This document shows positions 53,865-62,442 of a stretch of DNA of 64,000 nucleotides, piece after piece; position 1 is the first letter of the stretch; the number at the start of each line of letters is the position of its first letter. Below the pieces are notes generated by a model that did no database searches, was not told the DNA's origin, and saw only the letters and a list, made by a program, of their open reading frames with translations. Source of the stretch: Cupriavidus malaysiensis (GTDB taxonomy: Bacteria > Pseudomonadota > Gammaproteobacteria > Burkholderiales > Burkholderiaceae); assembly GCF_001854325.1 (NCBI RefSeq), contig NZ_CP017754.1, forward strand, positions 2,542,001 to 2,606,000. The letters run 5' to 3'. Both the position numbers and the translations under genes were made by a program.

Positions 53865-54881
53865 TTACACCAGCTTGACCAGCTGCTTGCCGAAGTTCTT
53901 GCCCTTGAGCAGGCCCATGAAGGCCTCCGGCGCGCTGGCCAGGCCCTGCGCCACGGTCTCGCGGAACTTGATCTTGCCCTGGGCCACGCCCGCGCCCAAT
54001 TCCTGCAGCGCCTGCGGCCAGAACTCCATGTGCTCGGAGACGATGAAGCCCTCCACCGTCAGGCGCGAGACCAGGATCAGCTGCGGATTCTTCAGCGGCA
54101 GCGGCTGGCCATCGTAGCCGGCGATCATGCCGCACACGGCGATGCGGCCGAACGGGTTCATGCGCGACAGCACCACGTCGAGCACGTCGCCGCCGACGTT
54201 CTCGAAGTAGCCGTCGATGCCGTCGGGCGTGGCCTCCTTCAGCATCATGTACAGCTCCTTGGCATCCTTCGCCGCCTTGTAGTCGACGCAGGCATCGAAG
54301 CCGAGTTCATTGACCACGTAGTCGCACTTGTCCTTGCCGCCCGCCACGCCGACCGCGCGGCAGCCCTTGAGCTTGGCCAGCTGGCCGACCACGCTGCCGA
54401 CCGCGCCCGAGGCGGCGCTGACCACCACGGTCTGGCCGGCCTTGGGCTTGATGATCTGGTTGAGGCCGTACCAGCCGGTGACGCCGGGCATGCCCACCGA
54501 GCCGAGGTAGGCCGACAGCGGGATGTGGGTGGTGTCGACCTTCTGGATGCCGGTGCCGTCGCTGACGCCCATTTCCTGCCAGCCGAACATGCCCACCACC
54601 TTGTCGCCGGCGCTGAACTTCGGGTTCTTGCTGGCCACCACTTCGCCCACCGTGCCGCCGATCATCACTTCGCCGAGCGGCTGCGGCACCGCATAGGACT
54701 TGCTCTCGTTCATGCGCCCGCGCATGTACGGATCCAGCGACAGATAGTGGTTGCGCACCAGCACCTGGCCGTCGGCCAGCTCGGGCACCGGCACGGTCTC
54801 GAGGCGGAAGTTGTCCGGCGTCACCGCGCCGGTCGGTCGGGAAGCCAGCACGATGCGTTGGTAGGTCTGCGACATATTCAT
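53865..54881 (-). CDS. NADP-dependent MDR oxidoreductase (curA / leukotriene reductase type)
   Basis: 338 residues. Zinc-free medium-chain reductase: 'RNHYLSLDPYMRGRMNESKSYAVPQPLGEVMIGGTVGEVVAS' (about 43-84), 'VTGWYGLNQIIKPKAGQTVVVSAASGAVGSVVGQLAKLKGCRAVGVAGG' (NADPH-binding AASGAVGS, about 153) and 'VDGYFENVGGD'-like 'IDGYFENVGGDVLDVVL'. It reduces alpha,beta-unsaturated carbonyls (enones, 2-alkenals). It lies upstream of the aldolase on the same strand, and the two may share a pathway. Confidence 0.93.
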   Translation of the reverse strand: MNMSQTYQRIVLASRPTGAVTPDNFRLETVPVPELADGQVLVRNHYLSLDPYMRGRMNESKSYAVPQPLGEVMIGGTVGEVVASKNPKFSAGDKVVGMFGWQEMGVSDGTGIQKVDTTHIPLSAYLGSVGMPGVTGWYGLNQIIKPKAGQTVVVSAASGAVGSVVGQLAKLKGCRAVGVAGGKDKCDYVVNELGFDACVDYKAAKDAKELYMMLKEATPDGIDGYFENVGGDVLDVVLSRMNPFGRIAVCGMIAGYDGQPLPLKNPQLILVSRLTVEGFIVSEHMEFWPQALQELGAGVAQGKIKFRETVAQGLASAPEAFMGLLKGKNFGKQLVKLV

Positions 54882-54947
54882 TTCCTTTCAGGGGAATAGA
54901 CAGGATAGGACAACGACGGGCCGCCGCGTCCGTCTCCTGCCGCCATT

Positions 54948-56336
54948 TCACTGCTGCTTCATCAGTTCTTGTGCCAGCGCGCGGAAGGCCGGCAGCGTGA
55001 CCGGGTCGTTGGCGCCATTGGCCGCGATCGGGTGCGAGGCATAGCGCACAATCGTCATCTGCGCCTTGGGATCGACGTAGATGGCCTGGCCGTGGATGCC
55101 GCGCGCCTCGAACGCGCCGTGGTCGTCGTTGGCCACCCACCACATATTGCGGTAGCTCCAGCCCGGCAGCGTGGCATAGCCTGCCTTGGCGAACTTGGCC
55201 GGATCGCCGCCGCGGCGGATATCCGCCACCACCGCGGCCGGGATGATCTGGCGGCCGTTGAAGCGGCCGTCGTTGCGCATGGTCTCGCCGAAGCGGGCCA
55301 GGTCGCGCAGCGCCGTGTTCAGGCCGCCGCCGCCGGATTCATTGCCGATGCTGTCGACGATGAAATAGGCATCCTGCTCGGCGCCCATCGGTTGCCAGAT
55401 GCGCTCCGACAGCACGGTCGAGAGGTTCTGTCCGCTCACCCGCTTGACGATCCACGCCAGCAGCTCGGCATTGACCGTCTTGTAGGCGAAGGCGGTGTCA
55501 TGCTCGCCGTCCTTCTGCAGCGTCTTCAGGAAGGCATAGAAATCCTTCGGGCCGGCGTAGTCGGCCGGGCGCGGGATCATGCCGCCCGCGCGCGAGTAAT
55601 CCCAGATCTCGGCCTTGGGATCGGCGTAGTTTTCCGAGTACTTGACGCCAACGGTCATGTCCATGACCTCGCGCACCGTGGCATCGCCATAGGCGGTACC
55701 CGCCATCTCCGGCAGGTAGCGCGTGACCGGCGCCGACGGATCGAGCTTGCCTTCGGCGGCCAGCATCGCCGCCAGCGTGCCGACGAAGGACTTGGTGACC
55801 GACATGGCGATGTGCTGCGTGTGGTCGTCCAGCGCGCCGAAGTACTTTTCGTAGATGACCTTGCCCTTGTGCATCACCAGGATGCCGTCGGTATAGGTCA
55901 GCGCCAGCATCTCGGCGAAGGTGTGGCGCTGCCCGTTGGCGTCGGTGTACGGCACCTGGCCGATATCGCGCGGCGCGTGCGGCAGCGCGCTGGGCGCGCC
56001 GCGCCCGCGCCAGACCGCCGCGGTCGGCATCAGCTGGCGCACATGGGAGAAGGTCCAGCGGGTGACCGGGAAGCGGTTGCTGGCCAGGTCGAAGCGGATG
56101 ATCTTGTCCGGCGCCGGCGGAAAGCCCTGCATCCAGCCCAGCGCGAGCGGATCGCTGTCGGCCGCGCTGGCGAAGGTCGGTGCGGCCGGCGCGGTGGCGG
56201 CGGAGGCGGGTTGGGCAGCGGTCTGCGCCTGCGCCGGATGGTTCATGGCAATCACTCCCGCGCCAGCCAGTGCCAGCGTGCTCAAGGTATGCGAAAAACG
56301 ACCGCCGCGGCGCTTGCCGTGCTGGCTGCTCGTCAT
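54948..56336 (-). CDS. Secreted serine hydrolase, class C beta-lactamase fold
   Basis: 462 residues from ATG 56336 with GGAGGAGA 4 bp upstream. The signal peptide ends 'HPAQAQ' near residue 38. Catalytic Ser-x-x-Lys is 'HIAMSVTKSFVGTLAAM' (about residue 195). 'GVKYSENYADP', 'AFAYKTVNAELLAWIVKRVSGQNL' and the late 'ARGIHGQAIYVDP' (His-Gly motif) complete the beta-lactamase/esterase EstB pattern. It probably acts as an esterase or amidase outside the cytoplasm rather than as a resistance enzyme. Confidence 0.88.
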   Translation of the reverse strand: MTSSQHGKRRGGRFSHTLSTLALAGAGVIAMNHPAQAQTAAQPASAATAPAAPTFASAADSDPLALGWMQGFPPAPDKIIRFDLASNRFPVTRWTFSHVRQLMPTAAVWRGRGAPSALPHAPRDIGQVPYTDANGQRHTFAEMLALTYTDGILVMHKGKVIYEKYFGALDDHTQHIAMSVTKSFVGTLAAMLAAEGKLDPSAPVTRYLPEMAGTAYGDATVREVMDMTVGVKYSENYADPKAEIWDYSRAGGMIPRPADYAGPKDFYAFLKTLQKDGEHDTAFAYKTVNAELLAWIVKRVSGQNLSTVLSERIWQPMGAEQDAYFIVDSIGNESGGGGLNTALRDLARFGETMRNDGRFNGRQIIPAAVVADIRRGGDPAKFAKAGYATLPGWSYRNMWWVANDDHGAFEARGIHGQAIYVDPKAQMTIVRYASHPIAANGANDPVTLPAFRALAQELMKQQ

Positions 56337-56504
56337 CTTGTCTCCTCCGTGCGTGTGCAATCGGATCGTTGTGTTTGTTGTACCGCTTGTTTTTATTGTG
56401 CTGCTGCTGGTGCTGCCGGTGCTGCCGGTGCTGCCGGTGCGTGCCGGACTGCCGGTGGCGGCCCTGCTTGTCCCGCAGGTGCCGCCCGTCCTCCCCGCCC
56501 GGCG

Positions 56505-56942
56505 TCAGCCGTCGCCGCCCGGCTCCTCGGCACGCGGGCGCTGCGGCGGCTTGCGCTTGACATACTTGAAGGTGCCCGAGCCGCGCGACACCGTCTTGCC
56601 TTCGCCGTCGACGATCTCCGCCTCGCAGAAGGCCATGGTCGCGGTGCGGTGCACGCACAGGCCGCGCGCGGTCAGCTTGCCGCGCCCCGGCGCCATGAAG
56701 CTGGTCTTCATCTCGATGGTGACGACGCCGCGGTCCTCGCTGTCGGCCGAGCGGCCGGCCATCGCCATGGCGACGTCCAGCAACGTCATCAGCACGCCGC
56801 CGTGGGCCATCTCGAGGCTGTTCTCGTGGTGGGGGCGCAGGTCAAGTTCGATCTCGCTGCGTCCCTCGCCGAACTGGTTGCACAGTACGCCGAGGGAGGC
56901 GAGGAAGGGAATCTGGATGGGAAAGCCGTTCTTCTGGGTCAT
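56505..56942 (-). CDS. PaaI-type hotdog thioesterase (1)
   Basis: 145 residues from ATG 56942; the frame is open to 56984. The PaaI pattern is 'HHENSLEMAHGGVLMTLLDVAMAMAG' (about 38-63; HGG with the Asp in the following helix) and 'VTIEMKTSFMAPGRGKLTARGLCVHRTATMAFCEAEIVDGEGKTVSRGSGTFKYV'. It hydrolyses acyl-CoA, probably to protect free CoA. It lies between the SDR at 57043 and the serine hydrolase, same direction. Confidence 0.9.
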   Translation of the reverse strand: MTQKNGFPIQIPFLASLGVLCNQFGEGRSEIELDLRPHHENSLEMAHGGVLMTLLDVAMAMAGRSADSEDRGVVTIEMKTSFMAPGRGKLTARGLCVHRTATMAFCEAEIVDGEGKTVSRGSGTFKYVKRKPPQRPRAEEPGGDG

Positions 56943-57020
56943 GGTCCTACGTGTGGCGAAAAACAGGGGGGCGCCTTGGCGCACCGCTATTAGAACCCAT
57001 TCCGGTGGCGCAAAGCGCGA

Positions 57021-57053
57021 TCAGACCGCGCTCAGACCGCGCTCAGACCGCGC
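57021..57053. repeat. Three tandem 11-bp repeats at the 3' end of the SDR gene
   Basis: TCAGACCGCGC is repeated three times without mismatch. The third unit (57043-57053) contains the SDR stop codon and last residues; the other two lie just beyond. This is a clean slippage expansion that copies the stop codon. Confidence 0.8.
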
Positions 57054-57825
57054 TGACGCCGCCATCCACCGCCAGGATCTGCCCGGTGATGTGCTTGCCC
57101 GCCTGGCTGGCGAACAGCACGGCCGCGCCCTTCAGGTCCTCGTCGTCGCCGAGCCGGTGCAGCGGCACGCCGGCGCACATGGCGTCGACGCCCAGCCGCT
57201 CCAGCGAGCCCTTGGTCATCTTGGAGGGGAAGAAGCCCGGCGCCAGCGCGTTGACGGTGATGTTGTGCTCGCCCCACTCGCCGGCCAGGGTGCGCGTGAA
57301 GTTGACCACCGCGCCCTTGGAGGTGTTGTAGGCGATGGTCTCCATCGAGCCCGGCGGGTTGCCGGCCAGGCCGGCGATCGAGGCCACGTTGATGATGCGG
57401 CCATGGCGGCGCGGGATCATCGACAGCTTGCCGATGCGCTGGGTCAGCAGGAACAGGCCGCGGATATTCAGGTTCATCACCTTGTCCCAGGCCTCGACGG
57501 GATGGTCCTCGGCCGGTGCGCCCCAGGTCGCGCCGGCATTGTTGACCAGGATGTCGACGTGGCCCAGGCGGGCCAGCGCTTCGTCGGCCAGGCGCGCGAT
57601 CTCGGCTTCCTGCGCGCCGTCGGCGGCGATCCAGTCGGCCTCGATGCCGCGTGCCTTCAGGTGGGCCTGTGCCGCCTGCAGTTCATCGGTCTTGCGTGCC
57701 GACAGCACCACGCGGGCGCCCTGCTCGCCCAGTGCCTCGGCGATCTGCAGGCCCAGGCCGCGCGAGCCGCCGGTGATCAGGGCGGTACGCCCGCTGAGGT
57801 CGAACAGTTCCTTCACGGTACTCAT
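57043..57825 (-). CDS. SDR-family oxidoreductase (3)
   Basis: 260 residues. 'SGRTALITGGSRGLGLQIAEALGEQGARVVLSARK' (TGxxxGLG, about 17-24), 'HVDILVNNAGATWG' (about 89), Ser in 'IINVASIAGLAG' (about 146), Tyr/Lys in 'IAYNTSKGAVVNFTR' (about 164-168) and the closing 'ITGQILAVDGGVSAV'. This matches FabG-like 3-oxoacyl or gluconate-type reductases; placement beside an acyl-CoA dehydrogenase suggests a hydroxyacyl substrate. Confidence 0.92.
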   Translation of the reverse strand: MSTVKELFDLSGRTALITGGSRGLGLQIAEALGEQGARVVLSARKTDELQAAQAHLKARGIEADWIAADGAQEAEIARLADEALARLGHVDILVNNAGATWGAPAEDHPVEAWDKVMNLNIRGLFLLTQRIGKLSMIPRRHGRIINVASIAGLAGNPPGSMETIAYNTSKGAVVNFTRTLAGEWGEHNITVNALAPGFFPSKMTKGSLERLGVDAMCAGVPLHRLGDDEDLKGAAVLFASQAGKHITGQILAVDGGVSAV

Positions 57826-57924
57826 GGTCTTGTCTCCGCTGCTTGCTCAGGCGCGCTCCGGCGCGCCGTGTGGTTCGTCTTGAGTTCGTGTGGGGGGCTC
57901 GTATGCCGCCCCGGCCCGGTCCGC

Positions 57925-59787
57925 TCAGAACCAGGCGTCCTGCATGTCCAGCGTGGTGCGGTCCAGCGAGGCCAGCAGGTCGAGCTGCGGCCCTACCTTG
58001 GGCAGTTCCCATTGGAAGAAGTAGGCGGCCGCGGCCAGCTTGCCGCGGTAGAAGTCCTGCTCCTGCGCGCTGGCGCCTGCGGCCAGGGCCGCCTGGGCGA
58101 TCAGCGCTTGCTCCAGCCAGATCCAGGCCACCACTACGTGGCCGAAGGCCTCCAGGTAGACCGAGGCATTGGCCAGCGTCACGTTGGGATCGCCCGCCGC
58201 CCACAGGGCCTGCGTGACCTCCGCCAGGCGCGCGGCAGCCTTGCCCAGCGCCTTCCCCTGCGCCGCCAGCGCGGCGTCGCCGCTGGCCTGCGCGCGGCCG
58301 ATGGTGGCCGCCAGTTCCTGGGCCAGCGTCTTGAAGGCGGCGCCGTCCTTCATCACCACCTTGCGGCCCAGCAGGTCCAGGCCCTGGATGCCGTGCGTGC
58401 CCTCGTGGATCGGATTGAGGCGGTTGTCGCGGTAGAACTGCTCGACGTTGTATTCGCGCGTGTAGCCGTAGCCGCCGTGCACCTGGATGGCCAGGCTGTT
58501 GGCTTCCAGGCACCATTGCGAGGGCCAGCTCTTGGCGATCGGCGTGAGGATGTCCAGCAGCAGCGCCAGGCGTCCGTGCGCGGCGGCGTCGCCGGCCGCG
58601 GCGGCGGCACGCTCGCGGTCGACCAGCTGCGCGCAGTACAGGTTCAGCGCCAGGCCGCCTTCCACGTAGCTCTTCTGCGCCAGCAGCATGCGGCGGATGT
58701 CGGCATGCTCGACCAGGCGCACCTGCGGGCTGGCCGGATCCTTGCCGCCGGGGCCGACGGGGCGGCCTTGCGGGCGGTTGCGGGCATAGTCCAGCGCATG
58801 CAGGTAGCCGGTGTAGCCCAGCATCACCGCGCCCAGGCCGACGCCGATGCGGGCCTCGTTCATCATGTGGAACATGCAGGCCAGGCCCTGGTGGGGCTCG
58901 CCGACCAGGTAGCCGATGGCGCCGGCCTTGCCGGCCGGGCGGTAGCGGGTGCCTTCGCCGAAGTTGAGCAGGCAGTTGGTGGTGCCGCGGTAGCCCATCT
59001 TGTGGTTCAGGCCGGCCAGCGCCACGTCGTTGTGCTCGCCAAGCGAACCGTCGGGGTTGACCAGGTACTTCGGCACGATGAACAGCGAGATGCCCTTGAC
59101 GCCGGGGATCAGCTTACCGTCCGGGCCCGGGATCTTGGCCAGCACCAGGTGCACGATGTTGTCGGACAGTTCGTGCTCGCCGGCCGAGATCCACATCTTG
59201 TTGCCGCGCAGGCGGTACTGCGCGCCCAGCGGCGACTCGCCCTCGTAGTCGGCACGCGTGGTGATGTCGGACAGCGAGGAACCGGCCTGCGGTTCGGACA
59301 GGCACATGGTGCCGAAGAAGCGCCCGTCCAGTTCCGGCTTGACGAAGGTGTCGATCTGCGCGGGCGTGCCGTGCGCCATCAGCAGGTTGGCGTTGCCGAT
59401 GGTCAGGAAAGGATAGGAGCTGGTGCCGACGTTGGCGCCCTTGAAGTAGGCGAAACCGGCCTTCTCCACCACCACCGGCAGCTGCATGCCGCCCAGTTCG
59501 AAGTCCTGTCCGGCGGCCATCAGGCCGGCCTCGCAGAAGGCCTTCAGCGCGGTCGAGACCTCGGGAATGATGGTGACCTTGTCGCCGTCGAACTCGGGCT
59601 CGTGCTGGTCGTTCTTCTTGTTGTGCGGCGCGAACAGGTCGGTGGCGATCTTCTCGCAGGTGTCGAGCGCGGCGTCGAAAGTCTCGCGGCTGTGCTCGGC
59701 ATAGCGGGGAATGCGGGACAGTTCCTCGACCCGCAGCCATTCATACAGCAGGAAATTCAGGTCTCGGCGGGATAGGATCAGCGACAT
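57925..59787 (-). CDS. Acyl-CoA dehydrogenase (FadE family, long form)
   Basis: 620 residues, longer than the 390-residue short-chain type and carrying the extra C-terminal domain of the long form. FAD-dependent alpha,beta-desaturation of acyl-CoA, the first step of beta-oxidation. Landmarks: 'RRDLNFLLYEWLRVEEL' start block, 'GTMCLSEPQAGSSLSDITTRA' (about 157-177), 'YRLRGNKMWISAGEHEL', 'NEARIGVGLGAVMLGYTGYLHALDYARNRPQGR' and 'QVHGGYGYTREYNVEQFYRDNRLNPIHEGTHGIQGLDLLGRKV' (FAD contacts). It lies between thioesterase and SDR genes, all on the minus strand. Confidence 0.95.
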   Translation of the reverse strand: MSLILSRRDLNFLLYEWLRVEELSRIPRYAEHSRETFDAALDTCEKIATDLFAPHNKKNDQHEPEFDGDKVTIIPEVSTALKAFCEAGLMAAGQDFELGGMQLPVVVEKAGFAYFKGANVGTSSYPFLTIGNANLLMAHGTPAQIDTFVKPELDGRFFGTMCLSEPQAGSSLSDITTRADYEGESPLGAQYRLRGNKMWISAGEHELSDNIVHLVLAKIPGPDGKLIPGVKGISLFIVPKYLVNPDGSLGEHNDVALAGLNHKMGYRGTTNCLLNFGEGTRYRPAGKAGAIGYLVGEPHQGLACMFHMMNEARIGVGLGAVMLGYTGYLHALDYARNRPQGRPVGPGGKDPASPQVRLVEHADIRRMLLAQKSYVEGGLALNLYCAQLVDRERAAAAAGDAAAHGRLALLLDILTPIAKSWPSQWCLEANSLAIQVHGGYGYTREYNVEQFYRDNRLNPIHEGTHGIQGLDLLGRKVVMKDGAAFKTLAQELAATIGRAQASGDAALAAQGKALGKAAARLAEVTQALWAAGDPNVTLANASVYLEAFGHVVVAWIWLEQALIAQAALAAGASAQEQDFYRGKLAAAAYFFQWELPKVGPQLDLLASLDRTTLDMQDAWF

Positions 59788-59984
59788 GGCAGGATACGGC
59801 TCCCAGACGGATGGGTGGGAAATACGAATGCGCGCGGCGCACGGGGCACCGCGCCAGTCTCCGGACCGGCGCGCCGGGATGGCTGGCCGGTTCTCTGTAT
59901 TGGATCGTTGCCGGACCGGGCTTTGCCCGGTTCAGCGGGTCTGCAGTGGAAAAAAGGCGCTTGCGCGCCCTTCGTCCGTGTCGA

Positions 59985-60418
59985 TCAAGCCGCCTCGCCC
60001 AGCCTGGCGATGGTGCCCTGCGCCACCGCGCAGAGCTTCTCCTCGCCATCCTTGACGACGAACACGTCGCAGCGCACCACCGCCTGCTGGCGGCCGTGGC
60101 TGACGCATTCGGCGCGCGCGACCAGCAAATCGCCGATCGCGGGACGTACGTAATTGATCTTGAACTCCGAGGTCACCACGGGCGCCGCCATGGCCGCGCC
60201 GCCCGCATAGGTCAGCGCGTTGTCGGCCAGGTAGCTGACCACGCCACCGTGGGCGAAGCCGTGCTGCTGGCGCAGCGCCTGCCGCAGCGGCAGGCGCAGC
60301 TCGGCCCGCCCCGGCGACATCGCCGCCAGCTCGGCCCCCAGCAGCACCGAGAAGGGCTGGTCCGCCAGCACCTCCCGGCCCCAGGCCAGCATCGCGTCCG
60401 CGGTGGCCGGCGCTCCCA

Positions 60419-60419
<1 letters not shown>
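59985..60419 (-). CDS. PaaI-type hotdog thioesterase (2)
   Basis: 144 residues from ATG 60419. 'LRQQHGFAHGGVVSYLADNALTYAGG' (about 49-74; HGG and Asp) and 'SEFKINYVRPAIGDLLVARAECVSHGRQQAVVRCDVFVV' identify the PaaI group. The start overlaps the thiolase stop (TGATG), so it is translationally coupled to the thiolase and is a likely CoA-sparing partner of the beta-oxidation enzymes. Confidence 0.92.
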
Positions 60420-61597
<1,178 letters not shown>

Positions 61598-61670
61598 GTC
61601 TTGCTCCTCGGTATCTCTTGGTGTCTTGCGGTATGCGGTTGGCGCGTCGGTTTGCGCATCGGTCTATGCA

Positions 61671-62366
61671 TCAATGGGCCGGACCGGGCCGGGCTGGCTG
61701 CGGCAAGGCATCGGACTGGGCGCGCACCACGCCGGCCGCCGCCATCTGCTGCCAGGCGCTCGCCAGCGAGCCCTGCAGGTCGATGGCACGGCAGGCATCC
61801 TCGACGACGACCGCCTCGAAACCGGCGGCACGCGCATCGAGCGCGCTCCAGGCCACGCAGAAGTCCGTGGCCAGCCCCACGCAGAACACGCGCCTCACGC
61901 CCTGCTCGCGCAGGTAGCCGGCCAGGCCGGTGCGGGTGGCACGGTCCGCCTCCAGGAAGGCGGAGTAGCTGTCCACCTGCCGCTGGCAGCCCTTGCGGAC
62001 CACCAGCCGTGCGTGCGGTATCGCCAGTCCTGCGTGCAGCGCGGCGCCCGGCGTGTCCTGCACGCAGTGCACCGGCCACAGCACCTGCTCGCCATATGGC
62101 AGCGGCAGCGTCTGGAACGGCTGGGCGCCGGCGTGGTTGGCGGCGAACGACACATGGTCGCCCGGATGCCAGTCCTGTGTCAGCACCACCTGCGCGAAGC
62201 GGCGCGCCAGCCGGTTGACCACGGGCACGACCTCGTCGCCATGCGGCACGGCAAGCGCGCCGCCCGGCATGAAGTCGTTCTGCACGTCGATCACCAGCAG
62301 GCAATCACCGGGGCCGTACTCGAAGCTATCTTCGAAGCCGTTTTCGGAGCCCTTCGCGGTATCCAT
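61671..62366 (-). CDS. pncA: Nicotinamidase / isochorismatase-family hydrolase
   Basis: 231 residues from ATG 62366 with AAGGAAGGG upstream; a GTG start at 62387 is possible. It hydrolyses nicotinamide to nicotinate for NAD salvage. Catalytic triad: Asp in 'LLVIDVQNDFMPGG' (about 28), Lys in 'VVRKGCQRQVDSYSAF' (about 125) and Cys in 'FCVGLATDFCVAWSALDA' (about 169). Metal ligands are in 'TQDWHPGDHVSFA'. PncA proteins have the same 'DxQNDF...GGxLxV...D...P' opening. It sits inside the acyl-CoA block without an obvious link. Confidence 0.9.
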   Translation of the reverse strand: MDTAKGSENGFEDSFEYGPGDCLLVIDVQNDFMPGGALAVPHGDEVVPVVNRLARRFAQVVLTQDWHPGDHVSFAANHAGAQPFQTLPLPYGEQVLWPVHCVQDTPGAALHAGLAIPHARLVVRKGCQRQVDSYSAFLEADRATRTGLAGYLREQGVRRVFCVGLATDFCVAWSALDARAAGFEAVVVEDACRAIDLQGSLASAWQQMAAAGVVRAQSDALPQPARPGPAH

Positions 62367-62442
62367 CTCGCTGCCCTTCCTTGCCACCGGCCGCCCGGCG
62401 CGCGCGGGATGCCCCGCACGCGCCCGGACGCGCCAGCCGCGC

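Noticed and set aside
55921..59775. 1284-residue plus-strand open frame
   Set aside because: Antisense to the serine hydrolase, thioesterase, SDR and acyl-CoA dehydrogenase genes. High-GC DNA often leaves long non-coding frames open.
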